Positions 46,401 to 60,097 of a stretch of 64,000 bases of DNA are shown in pieces. The notes under the pieces are model-generated. The model saw nothing but the letters and a program-made list of their open reading frames with translations. It searched no databases and was not told the origin of the DNA. Origin of the DNA: Callipepla californica brunnescens (lineage: Eukaryota; Chordata; Aves; Galliformes; Odontophoridae); the NCBI GenBank assembly GCA_023055505.1, contig JALIRH010000077.1:1674001-1738000 (forward strand), given 5' to 3'. How positions within the stretch are numbered: the first letter of the stretch is position 1; each line of letters begins with the position of its first letter. The position numbers were made by a program, and so were the translations under genes.

Positions 46401-48460
46401 GGGAGCACCCATCGTGCAGTGCACTCAACCAGTTTTCCAGCTCATCACAACCACTGTAAATACAACCCTTTCTTACGGGCTGTAGCTTTTAGGGGAAAAA
46501 AAGAAAAGAGGCAAACTTCCTGCAGAACTTAATCTATGTGTAAATTATACAGAACATTACATTAAAATCTGAGTAAACACTTTGGCATACTTGTAATGTA
46601 TGTGCATAGATTACTCGGGCGTACTTCTGGGATAAGTACCATTTGATGTTCAGATTATTGGTGGATATTTAAAGTTGATTACCCCAGAGGAAAGGCATAA
46701 TTGGTAAACAAGGAACATATACAGAACAACAACACAGCTACAAGCTGCTTTTATTTCACAATTTATTCTTCCATTCGGGAGGAGAGTTCAGCAAATAGAG
46801 AGATATATATATTAAATCTCATTAATTGAAGAAGTGCCACAAAAGCATCACTTTTTGAACACTTTTTCATTTGAACCTTCAGCCCTATCCATGCCAAAGG
46901 CCCAGCACAGCCCTCCTGGAGAAGTCACAGAGCTCAGCCATAGACCTCCATGTGAGACAGTATTTGTTGCTTGTAAAGCACTCCTAGAACCAAATCACTA
47001 CCAAAACTCCTACTAGAGGCAGCAGGCAGGATAAAGGTTCCTAGCACGAGGGAAGAGCACAGACCTTGGATATGAAAAAGGCCTCTGGGAACAGAGGTGT
47101 TTGGCATTAGGACACGAAAATCCTGCAAGCACATGCTGCCACGGTGGCTTAACTTGGCCACGTGCGACTTCTACAGGGTTCCACAGAAGAGGTATAAAAA
47201 TCCAACCAGAACACCGCTCTGCCAACAGCTCATTCCTCCAAATTAATTGAAATTAGATCACATATGGAGAAGCTTTCAAGAAATATGAGCAGCTTCTCCA
47301 ATACTCTCTGGTAAGTACGTGGCATCGATAATGCAAAGTGATGTAATCCCAAAATTCCAGTTATGCTAGCAGAAGGTAAGGACAGCTATCTTTCTAGAAG
47401 GAAGAACAGCCAGCTCAAACAAGAAATGATAAAAAAATGTCTTCATCATAAAAAAGAACAATTTTCTGATGTACTTTGAGTACTGAAAAATGTAGGATTT
47501 ACTTAAATTCACTGGCAGATCTCAGAGACGTTGGACTCAAAAAGATTATACAAAGTGGTGTGCACCAGTCAGCTGCTGCACAAAGACTTCCTCCCCCAAG
47601 GCTGAACATGGCAAAAGGCACATCAACCAGACGGGCACGCTCGAACCACCCATACTTGAGTGATAGTCCAGATAATCATCTATGCAAAACACCAAAGCAT
47701 CGTGTGTTGTCTCACTTCTGCTTTTCCTCTTCAGTTCCAAGAGAAGTATGCCACCGTGTCAGCACAACTGACAGAGAAAAAAAGTGATTTTAGTAATACA
47801 CCATTATCTTAAACCATCGAATACGCTTCAGTATTCTTCTGCTCTAAAGAAATGGTCATTTCTTTCTTTTTTTTTCTTAATTTTCTTCTACGAGGAGTGT
47901 AAGTCTAGCAACCCTAATAAGAGAGAAAAGTGATGATGGCAGAACCCAGAGAGGCTCTGTGTACCAAGGCCAGTACCATCTGCTTTGCTTTCCATTCCTC
48001 TTCCTTCTTATCTTCTTCTTAAATTACAGAAGGGATTTATGATGTATCAAACTACTCTACTTCTCTTTGCTACTAAGGAAGGAATCTCCTTCCCACTCCT
48101 CTTTGCATGCTACTGTATCCTAGCAGACCACGCCAGTAAAAAGGATGTTTCTTTTCTTACACTTGGGAAAACAAGCTATTAAAAGTCAGTAATTTAATTC
48201 ATATGAGACAGGCATAAACAATGATGCACCAAGAGGGATACAGGCTTCCATCAGCCATTATGACTTTGGGAGCTGACTAAGCGTGCAGCGGGCACAGTGC
48301 TCTAACAAATTCCTCTAAGCTTTCCAGCACCAACACCGTGATGTGGCTCCGACAGAGGAAACCTTTAAGTTAGGAACAGATCAGTGTAGAGTCTGAAAGC
48401 AACATCAGTACAGATGTTGTACCTAACCTACATTCTGGCTTGCCTAAGACGATCATTATT
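43430..48460. other. Stretch with one exon candidate only
   Basis: No repeat family recognised. Candidate exon at 44812-44895. A weaker one at 47229-47310 was considered and not kept. Confidence 0.45.
44812..44895 (+). CDS. Candidate 84-nt internal exon, unknown gene
   Basis: The acceptor (ctcataacctcctcctcag) has a good pyrimidine tract and the donor is gtaagt. The 84 nt are an exact 28 codons, phase 0 to 0, and are GC-richer (about 57%) than the surroundings. The frame reads LMEHGVRLAQTALDP and continues to end in SHYEK, a plausible soluble helical segment. I do not recognise the protein. Of the plus-strand candidates this has the best combination of splice sites, phase and composition. 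Confidence 0.3.
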
Positions 48461-48630
48461 AGAACCACAGAACAGCTTGGGTTGGAAGGGGCCTCAACTC
48501 ACTGCCGTGGGCAGTTGCCAGCCACTACATCAGGCTGCCCTGAGGCCAACCCAACTCAGCCCTCAATGTCTCCAGGAGTAGAGCACCCACAGCTTCTGTG
48601 GGAAGCCCATGTCAGACCTCAGAAGCTGTG
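48461..48630 (-). mobile_element. CR1 LINE 3' end, minus strand
   Basis: The text accacagaacagcttgggtt followed by ggaaggggcctcaactcac, then catcaggctgccctgagg and cagccctcaatgtctccagg, is the reverse complement of the CR1 3' region. Truncated at the right near 48630. Confidence 0.8.
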
Positions 48631-50611
48631 AGCGAAAAGTGCTAAGAAAATAACTCAAAAGCAGACCACTGTCACAGCACCAGGCTCACAGCGAGCTGTG
48701 AATTCTGACGTGCAGCACGCATTTCTGATACAGAAAGATGTAAAAGTTGCTCACAGCAAAATTGCTCTGAAGTTCAAGCTTACATATTTTTTTTTTTTCC
48801 TGCAACCAGACACTTAAGGCCAAAATTCTCATTCATGTCTGATTAGCATGTGGAACCATGCATAAATCATAAACTGGCTTTGTTTACAAGAACATCTGTC
48901 TTGTCTAATTAACATGAAAGGAGGCATTCATTTTGGATGACCTGGAATGACAAACAGAACTCAGTACACTGGGTCCAGCAGCACACCAATCTCATCACAG
49001 GAGATGTGAGCAGCGTGTTGAAACCTGGCTTTAAGAGTTTGCTGGGAGCTGCCTTTGGTGGTAAGGGGAACAGCCGCCTCAGCCCACGAGCAGAGGCACT
49101 GGAAACGCAGGACGCAGCCCAGCTTTTGCTAAGTGTGCTCAGTTTCAATCAGGCTTGCTTAGAATTTGATTTTTAAAACCTGCACGCCACAGGATTTGCA
49201 AACACCCACTCAATATGAAACATCTGACAGAAAAGTTGCAGCCCTGTTCATAACCCCTCGCAGAAATTCAGGGCTACAAAGCAAATGCAAGCTGTGCTGC
49301 AGCATTAACAACAGACCAAAGCCAGAGAGACTGCCTTAAGGAAGAAACTAAAAGCTTTCTTCAATGATGTTACAGTTACTGCTTCTTGCTTTGCTGCTTT
49401 GGAATAGGTCTGTCACTGCACTTCCATACTGAATGGGATTGTTGCTGTTGCAGTGGGGGATCGATGAACATTGCTCATTCACAGTCCCACACTCAGTTAA
49501 ACACTAGTTATATCAAGTTGCTTCTTTTCCTCCCGAAGCACAAGCTTTAGGGGATCCAAGTCGTTACTGCCTGTCCTTGTGGGTTGGTTATAAACAAAGC
49601 ATCTTTCCTTTTAGAGAGAAGAACTCTTCTGGGGAGCAGTAAAAAAAAAATGCATTGGTTACATCACTGTTCTTACAATAATGCAATCAGAACGGTATTT
49701 TGTTTGACAGATTAGAACATAAAATTTTACTATTAGAAGGGGGAAAGCTTTTCATGGAATATTAAGTGCTACAATCCTGAAGTAATCACTCCGCTTGAAT
49801 ACATTTTCCAAACATATAATAGCGTATTATTACTGGTATAAAGGGATTTTTTTCCCTGTGCTAAATAAAAGCATCGCATGTGCAGAGACACAGTTTCGCA
49901 GCTTTCTCCTTTCAGTCCCACTTTCCATCCAGTCATAACACACTCCCTTTATTTGTTTCATGCCGATTAGCGACCAAATAAAATCAGCTATTTTAACACA
50001 GAGTCTGTTTTTATGTGAAACAGTAGAAACTCTCGTGAGCAACAGAAATTACCGAAAGGATTAAAATAAAGAAAATCAGAAGTTGAGAAAAATCTACCTT
50101 AAATTCGGAGCACCTGAGCAGTGGCAAATTTTGTGGCAGGCAAGAAAGGTATCTTGGTGCTCAGTGATCATCACAAGCAGGTAATTTGACTAGTTAGCTG
50201 AGGCAAAGGCTATTCATACAGATGGCGAGTGGTTATTTAGTAGGAAATTTCTTTGACTCTCGTGTTTCAATTAGATGGAGAAAAAGTGTTATAACAGATC
50301 TCCAAAGCGGAATACGTTCATCTTCAGTAGAGCAAATGCTAACTAATATTTTCAATTAACTTCCTAAACCCCAGCAGTTTGGGAGCGCTGGCTCTTCTGT
50401 GGGCTTGGCTGCTCTGCAACAGTAAACAGAAGGCTGGGCTGGCAGGAGGAAAAAGAGCATCCATCCCTTCTGCCAGGGTCCAGCACGCTGCTTCAGAAAT
50501 GGTGCTCTGGGTAGCTGGAAGACTGCTGGCCTCACTGCCAGCTGAGACCTCAAGGTGCAGCAAGCGACTCTTCTAGTTACATGAAAAAAAAATGGTCCTG
50601 CTCTAAGCGGC

Positions 50612-50665
50612 CTTGAATGAGCTGCCCTCCAGGATGACTTCCAACCTCAGCCGTTCCGTGCTTGT
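50612..50665 (+). mobile_element. Doubtful short CR1 3' end
   Basis: The words tgaatgagctgccctccagg and acttccaacctcagccgttc resemble a worn plus-strand CR1 terminus. Confidence 0.4.
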
Positions 50666-53089
50666 CATGACTTACTGCTGTAGCTCAACACTAACTGCTA
50701 CATTCTCCAAGCCTCAAGTCCACGCTTGAAAGACACTCAATGAGAGAACAGCTCTTTTATTTCCAGCATGAGTGATAGAAGCTCACCAATAAACATTTAC
50801 AAGTAAAGACTCAATTGCTTAAATGATAAAACTACAAGATAAACATTGCAAATAGAGTAGTGTAAGGATTAATTTCCAAGACCTACAATTTCCACACTTT
50901 CACAGACCCCATGTCTATGGACAGATAAGCTCTCAATCACCAAACTGGCAAAAAAAAAAAAAAATAGGAACAAAAGTAGAAAATAAATTCAGTAAGATAT
51001 TTCAAGTAACAGAAAAGAAGTATTAGCGATATAAACCCACTCAATGCTTCCTTAAATGCATCTCTGTTCACATTAGCATCCGAAAGTAGAGTAGGGCCAG
51101 GTAGTTTTCCTCACACAGAGGATAAAGTATACCAGAAGCACTCACCCATACACTATTATTAATCCATATCCGCTGGCATTCAGGATGCCAAAGAGGCTGC
51201 TTAAGTGACCATTTATCAAAAATAATTCAGGAAATGAGGACAAGAGGGAAGTGCCATTTTAAAGATAAATGCTATTTATTGCTTCAGTTTAAAGGTTGTG
51301 TTATTTTGATAATGCTGCCTGTGAAGGTAGCTTTACGTGCTACAGCACAAAGTTAATAGCTACGAAAACAGACAGGCAGTTCAATCAAGAGTCAATTTCC
51401 CTTCACGTTCATTAACTGAAAAAGGGATTAATGTTTCATAAGCGATGAAAATTTAGGAGACTTCAGAAACCTGCTCCATCCTTCTTCTGCAATATCCCCA
51501 GCTACCCCTCTGACCCCGTGGATTTATCAAACTCCTTCCCCACACTTCTCCTAAACAATCTCAATGCAGACAGCTTTCTCTGCTCCCTCTCTAGCATCCA
51601 GGAATCGCTGCTGCCTGGGAGGTGGGATGAAGCGTGGCTCTGCCCTCCTTCCTATTACATTCTCTGCTGACATAAATGAGCTGAGTAGCACGTGAGTGCA
51701 GGAAGGGAGGCACTGTGCGGTGCTGTACACGAACACACTTGGCACTGGCGGCCAAAGAGCAAAAACCAGAAACTGGAGGATGTCCATTTCTTTACTTGCT
51801 ACCACAGAAACAACTCAGGAACATACATTAGAGCGTTCAGAGCTTCTGAACTATTAGCACACCCTACAGACATACAAGGCAAAGGCTTTGATTCTCAGAG
51901 ACCAAGGAGGCTGTTCCAACAAACGCAAACAGGCTGTTGGATGCGCTTCAAGCACACGTGCCTTGCTCATTCTGCGACACCACGGCACTACAGTCAGCCA
52001 GGTGGCTTTAGAAGACACTTCAACTGTAAGAGCAGAAGAGGGCTGACAGACGAAAGCAGCCTTCCGCACATGAACCGTTCTGGCACGCTGTACCTGGCAT
52101 GTGTCTGCAAGCTGTTGACAGAAGGACTGTTCATGCTGTGAAGGCAACAAGAGTACTCACTCGTACTCGGGCTTTTTCAGACAGCTGACATGTTCCAAGG
52201 CCAACCTAGCTGTATGAGCTCAAACTCCATACCAGGATGCAGCACACTTATCACCAGATTACCAAGAAACAATGCTAGCAAGCACATTGATCTACACACA
52301 CTTAACAGTGTTCAAACAGTAGATGAACTGCCTGAAGCACTGTAAGAAATTGATTTGCCTAGGACACAACACAGCTACGCCTTGAGTTCAGTTCGCATTG
52401 ACTTTTGTGGCCAAGACATTTAACACAAGAACCGTAGCTCAGTCGTCTTCACTGAAGTTGCTATATCAACACACTGATTGTTCATTCACTCTGTGAATGA
52501 ATTATATATCAAACGAGCTCCACAGTTGGCACTTAACAACAGCTGCTTTTCTTTCCTGAGCAGCTGGCAAAGTGTACCCTATCATAATTCACAACCCCCT
52601 TACAAGCCACCAGCGCTGCTGCACGATGAAAGCTCAATCTGGGTTTATCAGTAGCTGTTCTAACAGCTCCTGTGACACAAGAACTGTCCTCTCCACCACC
52701 GCTTTAAAACTAATTATTATAGCAGGCAAGCTAGTGGTACAAAAAATAAAGCAGCCAGCACACTCAACTGCCCGCTTCTGCAGCATCTCTCCAGCTGGAT
52801 CTCCGCTGGGCTGCTCCCTGTGAGGCAGAGCAGTGCTGCACATCCCACTTCTAAATGAGAAGTTGGAGCCTGCTCTGTGCTCCTGAGCACATCAGTCAAC
52901 CTGCCCGTTTTTGTTCATCTATAAAAGGAGGATAATAGCTATACCAACTGCACAGCAGTGTTGAAAGGATTAATTAGCTAATATCTGCACAGTCTTAAGA
53001 ATGCAGAACATCACAGATGCACAGTGTAATTACAATTATTAGGAGAGTCATTTCTTTGACTCAATGGGACAACACACATTTTATCTGTC

Positions 53090-53116
53090 TTTTTTTTTTT
53101 TTTTTTTTTTTTTTTT
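53090..53116 (+). repeat. T27 homopolymer
   Basis: A pure run of 27 T. No retroposed gene body was recognised next to it on the minus strand. Confidence 0.95.
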
Positions 53117-54483
53117 CCATGGCACAGAAGTCTACCATCAAATATCCTCACTTAAAAAGAAAATTAAGTAACATGGTATGAGCAATCCACTACAAGGCTT
53201 TACCTTTTGCAAGCATCTGTTATTTCAATTAGCATAAAGAGATAGAAATTAGTGGGCCGCTGACAGTCATCAAGCCTTACCGGCAGCCAAAAATGAGTCA
53301 ACAGAAAAGAAACTGACCTAATTGCTAAGTGGAGGGCCCCTCTAAAAGCAGTAATCTAAACTTGGTCAGCTTTCCATGGCTGCTAAGCAATGCCAGTAAA
53401 GGCTTTCACTGCTGGCCAAAGCTGTGTGATGCCAACCAGATCCTGACCTATTCGCATGACAGCCTCCTTCTCCTCGGGGTATGATGACGTGGCTGAGGTC
53501 ACAGGAGGTACTGCAGCATCAATAAGATGCTGCACCCCAATTAAACTTATTGAAGAATGCCATAAAACGGACAATTTTTCCTCTGGCCTCAGTACACAAT
53601 GTTGATAAACTCTGAGATCTCCTGTCACGCTTTCCTAAAAGAAACTAGAGATTAAAGAGAAGCCACCATGCACAAATAAAGACCTTAATTACAGCAGGCT
53701 CTAAAATAAGCTAAACCAAAATAAAGTGATGAGAACGAACCTACACCAGGAGTCAGAATTCAGAGGGATTCTGAAACCACTTCATGTAGTGCTGTCAAAC
53801 CTAGTTTTATTAGCACTTCATTCGCACCTCCTAGGAACAGTACATCGGTAATCAGTGCCTGACACATTATCATTCTTGCTAGGCAGAATGGCAGCAGGAA
53901 TGCTAATTGCACAGAGGCGATGACAGATCAGACGTGCCAGCAGCCTGCTCCATCACGGATGGACAGATGCACACTGGAGAAGGCAAACATCATAAAAAAT
54001 GGCCTAGTACAAACGTGGGCTGTAGCTGATAGCTGAACGACTGCGTGGAAACAAACAGCGTCGCTGGAGAAAGAGCACTGTTTGAAGATTTCTGATTCTA
54101 AAAGCAGTTTTCGCAGATAGAAGATTGTTATTTTTACTTACAGCTTTGTGAGGTGAAAATTAGCAGTTACATACAATTCCAGCCACTTTGTGGTTGTTTA
54201 GATGGAACCTCTGGCTTTTACTTTATGTAAAATCCCCATCAGAACTGAGGCAGAAGCCACTGAATCTGTCTGCAGTCTGAACATTAACCTGCATTTTACA
54301 AAACCACTATACTTACATTTCTAATGACAGTTCTTTCATATCTCCTCCTCAAACTGAATTCCCAGAAAGCAAGGGAGCTTCCCTACAAAACTTACAGACA
54401 CACACAGTTTTTAAAAGTGAAACAATTCAAATGATCTTAAAGGCAGACACTGAGGGTTACAATGGAAAAATTAAGAGTCCACA

Positions 54484-54710
54484 GAAGCTCCCAGAATTTC
54501 ACATAGATCAAGCTCAGCAAGAGCCACACACAAGAATTAGAACCACTGAGGCACAGAACATGAACCTGGCTCAGAAGAAGCTGCGGGTGCTCCATCCCTG
54601 GAGTCATCCAAGGCCAGGCTGGATAGGGCCCTGGTCAGCCTGAGCCCACAGCAGGGCTTGGAACTAGATGCCCTTTAAGGCTGCTTCCAACATAAACCCT
54701 TCTAATCAGT
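54484..54710 (+). mobile_element. CR1 LINE 3' end with extra 5' segment
   Basis: The 5' part (agctcccagaatttcac, agagccacacacaagaatta) matches 43183-43245. The remainder is CR1 (gctccatccctggagtc, aaggccaggctggatagggc, ggcttggaactagatgccct). The end is worn (cccttctaatca). Confidence 0.75.
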
Positions 54711-57700
54711 TCCAACGATAATCATAGATCAGCTTACACTACATGATGCACTGAAGTCTATTCCCAGAGTTGGTGGCACCTAGAGCAGTACACCAACAGC
54801 TCCCTTCCATGTGTGTCCTCTAAAAATATAGACCTATCAGTTCTGTGCAACCCTACAGATTAGATTCAAAGGAGATGCTTTCGAAGTCTCTGAGAACACA
54901 AGTTATGATTAATTGCTGCTGCTATGTAAAATACGCCTCATAGGATGTACCCACGTCAATTAAAGCTGCTGGAAAAAACAGGCTGCTGATGTACGTGGGG
55001 AATAAAGGCCAAGCACACTGTTTGCTGTTCACCCTCCAGAAGAACTGACCCAGCATCCCAGAGCAGCTCTGACTCAGAGCTCCTCCCACAGTTGTTGGGC
55101 AGTAATTCTGTCCCTGATCACTGTCTGCTCCACCACTTCTGCGTGCCACTCCTTTGCTCTGCTTTAAGCCTGTTTTCTTCCATACACCAAAACGACCCTT
55201 CCTCGCTCTGCTGACTCCACCCAGGTAGGAAGTTCCTTTGCTGCTACTTCATGCCACTCCTCTTGCATGGTGTGCTCCTCAACCATGCCACAGAAAGCCA
55301 AAAAATATATTATTTTAAACCAAATTCCTGCGTCTCTTATTAGTTCTATATATGAAAGCAGTGTAGGCTGATGTATAACAAAGACATCCCACACCCTTTT
55401 CCTTCTAAGAATAGTTTTCACCCTTACTACAACGCACATTCAAAGTGCAGACAACATGCACTTGATATCCGCCAAAAGACTTCTCCAATGTTTCCCTCTT
55501 TTAAGAGCTGGTAGTCAATGACTTATTAAAGAAACAGACCCATCTAGTGGTGACACAGCACTACGCTAACTCCTGAGCTGAAGCAGAGTGGGAAGGGCTG
55601 GTGAGGGGCCACTTTATTCCACCAGAAGACCACTTGGAATGAGCTTTGCTCGTTAAGTCAAGTGAGAACTTCCCTGGTGAAGGTGTAGAGCAAATCTTCT
55701 GAAATCAAACCATTTACTAAACATTAGTACTTACAATTTGTAGAAGTGATGAAGCCTCACTACTCAAACTTGTCAGTTATCAATGTCAGATTGCTGCAGA
55801 AAAGGCTCAGAGGCACGGGAAAAGGAAACTGCTGGTGTCCTCTTCAGAAATTGGAAGTCAAAACATCCTAAACCACTTCACAAGATAGATCTGTTAATTG
55901 TAATGACTAAATGCATCTGATCCTCAACATTTCAGTTTTGATCCACTGCACACCCTGCACAGTTGGGCTTGAGCTGGTGGATGTGCTGAGCATGAACAGT
56001 CCCAGAGGATTAAAAAAAGAAAAAGGCAAAATACGTGCCAAAAACCAAAAGCCTTGAAGTGTTCAGCCTGTCAAACCACTCCTGGTAAGAAGCACTAGAA
56101 AAATGAATAGGAGCCCATCTAATACTGAATTGAAAATGACAACAGAATTAGCATCACTGGTCATGATTTCATGGTAAATATATCTTGTCAAAATAAATCA
56201 TTATGCAGTTTTGTAGTGGCAAACCTCAGACTTGCTTGGTTACTTGACAATTTAGGCCATCTCGATTAGAAAACAAAAGCAACACAGCCACACACCAAAT
56301 GGATCCAGCTCTGTGAGGGCCCCAAAGGCAGCTGAACTCAAAGAACTGAGATGCACACACTGTTGTAGGGAACCAGCAATTTGTTTCCCGCTTGCCTCTG
56401 CCCTCTCCCAAACTCCACTAAGGCAGAGTAGGAAACACACAATTATCAATGAGGAGATTTAGGTTTACAGAAAACACTAAAATGGACTATGGAAAAAACA
56501 CAGAGTAGCAAAGGGAACCAAGTGGCTTCCTGTTTCTTTTGGGCTCAAACAGAATTGTAAATAGATAAATAAATGAAAGAAAAATGACAGAATGGGAACA
56601 GGACAGTGAAGAAAGCAGACAGCAATGGCTTCAATACAGAGGGTAACTGGAGGCAAGGCCTTGCTTAACATCGCTGTCTCCACCCACAACCCCTTCTCCT
56701 CCAAACCTTCTTCTTCACCATTACAAAGCTTGTTATTTAAAAGCTTGCTGTCATTCAGAAATGTCATCTGGTGACTAAAAAGAGAAGTGCCACCAGATGA
56801 CGTGACTGGTCCCAGCAGCAGCAGCACACTGATACCAGCACAAGCTCCTTCAACTGGAGCCCAGAGGACACAGCCCTGAGCTGGGTTCTGACACCCTTAA
56901 GTTGGGGCCACGCAGAAACTAAGCTGTTATAGATTAAACAGAGGCACTCCTGATCTCTCCCCTCCCCAGTTCTCCCCAGCATGAAAGCAGGATTTTTTTC
57001 TTTATTCCAAAGCTCCATTTCACATTCATGCATTCAGTAAACTCTTTTGATTTGATGCAGTGAATATGCACAGGATCTCTGAACTCAAAGCACAAACAAC
57101 AAATTGGCAACCAGTTCAAGGAGCCATCCCTCTGCATCTTTTTGGATGGCGTGAAATCCCAAGTGTAACTGCTGGAGGAACCACATCCTCACTGCTCTGG
57201 AAGCCTCCTTTAAAAGATTAGGCTGCTCGTGGGCAGCTTCTCCCCAGGCAAAAGCAGCATTGAAGAAGTCCATCTCAAGTCCAGAGCACTCTTTTGGTCC
57301 CTGGGACTCTGCAGAAATAAAACAAGAATGCAGGGAACACATCTGGGAGCTCTGTGGAAGGCTCCCACCCAACAGCCCATTTGTCTGCTGTAGACATTTT
57401 CCAGGGGAGTCCTGGAGGTAAATTAACTACTCAAATGATGCCCAAAGGAAAAAAGAAAAATGAGACTGAGTCACTGAGCAAGGATCACAACCACATTTTT
57501 TCACTGAAGATGGATACTGTGAGCACTCACTCCTGAAATCTACTGCCAAAATTACTGTATTTGTTCTTTTTTCCTCTCAGATTGGCTCAATACACCATTG
57601 CTGGGCTTTGCAAGGAAGCACTTCTTTATACACAGCCGAACAAGAACTAGAATCTCAACGTCACATCATTTCTGTAAATAAATTAGAAACAGAGGTCAAT

Positions 57701-57823
57701 AATGTGTATTTCTCTGCTGTAGATTTTGCTAGGTGTTGCTCCTAAGCTATTTTTAAGCTTTTTTATTATTAATTTTAAGTAATAATTTAAGATTTAAATA
57801 AGAAAAGGATTTAACACACCTGT

Positions 57824-57840
57824 GGGGGGGGGGGTGGGGG
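57824..57840 (+). repeat. G-rich run
   Basis: Eleven G, one T and five G in a row. It could form a G-quadruplex if the long run is counted as three G tracts. Confidence 0.85.
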
Positions 57841-58498
57841 TAGTTCCATGGGGACTCATGTGAAAACAAGCAGATGGGACTCTGCAAACCAGCCTGAGAA
57901 CCTAATGGACAAAAAAATTAACCTCACAATTCTGCAGAAGAACAACAGAGCTACAGAAGGAAACCGCCGAGCTGTAAAGTTGACAAGAGCTGGTGAAAAG
58001 CAGTCCTGGGTCACTCACCTCCTGCTGCGGGAGCTCTGAAGTGTGCTGCCATCCAACCACAGCAGACACGGCATCTATGTGGCTCCAGTGCTAATTGTGC
58101 TGTATTGTACTAAGTGCCCCTAATACAAAGGTTCTGAAGACTTAATGCACAAAAACAGCAACCAGAACGTCATCAAAGCCATCTTTTTCCATAGCTGCTC
58201 TTAGGGGGAAAAATGCAGTACAGGTGGAAGCACAGCTGCACCTAGCACTTTAACCTGGACCTGGGCTACCAGGCACCACGCAGCCTTTATACCCTGCAGA
58301 ACTACAGCACAACACAGAGCAGCTGCCCACAGGTGAGCAAGGAGGCTGCTCTGGAAGCTGGGAAGCGAGCCTGCTTCTCCTTACACGTTATACATACGTA
58401 TGCCACCATGTGTATGCAGGTATTTCCACACCACAGTGTGGACAGGTGGCACAGGAAAGAGCTGCCTTCAGTCTTCTATCATCCTTTTGCCTACACAG

Positions 58499-58568
58499 CA
58501 ACTGCTGCTGAGCTTGTGTGTTCAGTAAACATCCTCGGATTCATCGTGGTGTGCGTGGAATCAGTGTG
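58499..58568 (+). CDS. Candidate 70-nt internal exon, unknown gene
   Basis: A strong acceptor (ttctatcatccttttgcctacacag, read across 58474-58498) and a gtgagt donor surround 70 nt. Only one frame is open (two leading bases, 22 codons, two trailing). It is hydrophobic and contains VNILGFIVVC, which could be part of a membrane segment. Not recognised. Confidence 0.2.
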
Positions 58569-60062
58569 GTGAGTATAGAACAGAGCTAAGGGCTCTGGTC
58601 ACAAGAGGGTCAGCAGAACAGACTGAAGGAGTTACATGTTTTTAAAACGTGCTTATCAACTAACATAACACAATTGCTGTTTTGCAGTAAAAAAAAAAAG
58701 TACTGTATTAGATATTGTGGTGAACTGCACATGCGGATGGGCAACATCCTTCTTCTTCTTTACCAGCCCACCACTCAGGCTGGTAAAACACAAGTTCTGC
58801 TTCAATGACCTGGCAGAGCTTATTTATTGCCACTTGATCTCAAGGAATGATTAATGGGAGTGGTATTTAAGCACTATCCCAAGCATTTAATAGCACTCAG
58901 TGTAAGACCTAACTTGAAAAGGTGCTAGGGAAAGTAAAGGAAAAAAAAATGCTATGTGTAATTCCTGTATCTCCTCTCATCCTACTGAACTTAGTCATGG
59001 CACACGACAGGATTCTTCTTTTGCAGCAGGGAGAGTCTGACAGCCTTCTGAACAATAAATCCGTGCATTCCCTCCCAGAAAAATAATAGATTGCTGGGTT
59101 TTTGGTTTTCTTTCACCCTTCCCTTTCTGTTGTTAGCATGTAAGGGACAAAGCTCACATTTGTTTTTGCCTCTGGTCCCTTTCTGACAGACAGGAACAGT
59201 TATGAGCCATTCAGCTAACTCTTTTCCCAAGCTGGGCAGCCTCTCCAGGTGCGAATTACTTCCCTTCCAGCTCTCCTCCAGGCTTACTTATTTGCATCGC
59301 AATGGGATCAAGCTTTCCCCTAATAAAGGAAGATGTCATTCTAGGTAAAGCTGGAAGAATAATCCCCTGCATCAAAAGGAAAGGTACAACAGGCACGCTG
59401 TCATCCTGCACCGATAAGCCAGCCCTTCCACAAAGCTGTTTTTAACTCCTGTCTTTACACTCCACCCAACACCCCACACAGCTTTGCTCAGACATTTGAG
59501 GCAAGAGAGCCGCAAGAAAAAGGCAACACTCGAGTAGTCCAGCCTCCAGTTACGGAAACGTTGAGAAAAGACCTCCAAAAGAACTTCTTACATCTGCTGT
59601 TATGATTGCATCCTGGTGCTGGAAGCTCTAAGCCCAGAGATGCAAAGTGTGCCAGCTGAACCCATGCAATGTTTTCCCTGAGCTCCTTCCACTTGTTTTT
59701 TGCTGTTGGTCTCTTTTTGCTAAACAAAGGATAATGCTGCAATATAAAACATGGGTTACAAGGAAGATAAGGAAGAACAGCAACAAGAAGTAACACTGCA
59801 CTTTTAAAAAGAAAAAAGAATTACAACCCTTCAAGGGAAAAGGACACAACATGCTGCTCCTTCACTATGAAAAATCACGCTTAATCATTCCATCTCGAAG
59901 CTTGAAGACTTCCCTAACAACTCACAGAAGATAAACTTGCTCTCTCCACCACATGGTGCTGACAGTTTCTCTGAAACCCAACTTCTTCTACAATTTAGCA
60001 GCGTAAGAATTCACTTTTCCTATAAATTAGATTCCATATATCTCAAGCATCTGCCATCTTAC

Positions 60063-60097
60063 CTTTGCCAATACGCATCATTTATTCTGCTCTGCAA
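60063..60097 (-). CDS. Candidate 35-nt internal exon, unknown gene
   Basis: On the minus strand, acceptor gaaatctacccctcag and the strong donor AAAG/gtaaga surround 35 nt that read LQSRINDAYWQ plus two bases from phase 0. The outgoing phase fits the candidate at 40167-40222. Very short, so chance is a serious alternative. Confidence 0.2.

Larger units (their letters stand above)
48631..54483. other. Stretch with few recognised features
   Basis: Contains a doubtful CR1 end at 50612-50665, an A14 run at about 50950 and a T27 run at 53090-53116. The 149-codon plus frame 51692-52141 has no splice or domain support. Confidence 0.45.

Noticed and set aside
47229..47310. Possible 82-nt exon before gtaagt
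   Set aside because: The acceptor has a poor pyrimidine tract and only one frame is open. Not better than chance.
51692..52141. 149-codon plus-strand frame
   Set aside because: No domain, no splice support, composition ordinary. Length within chance expectation.
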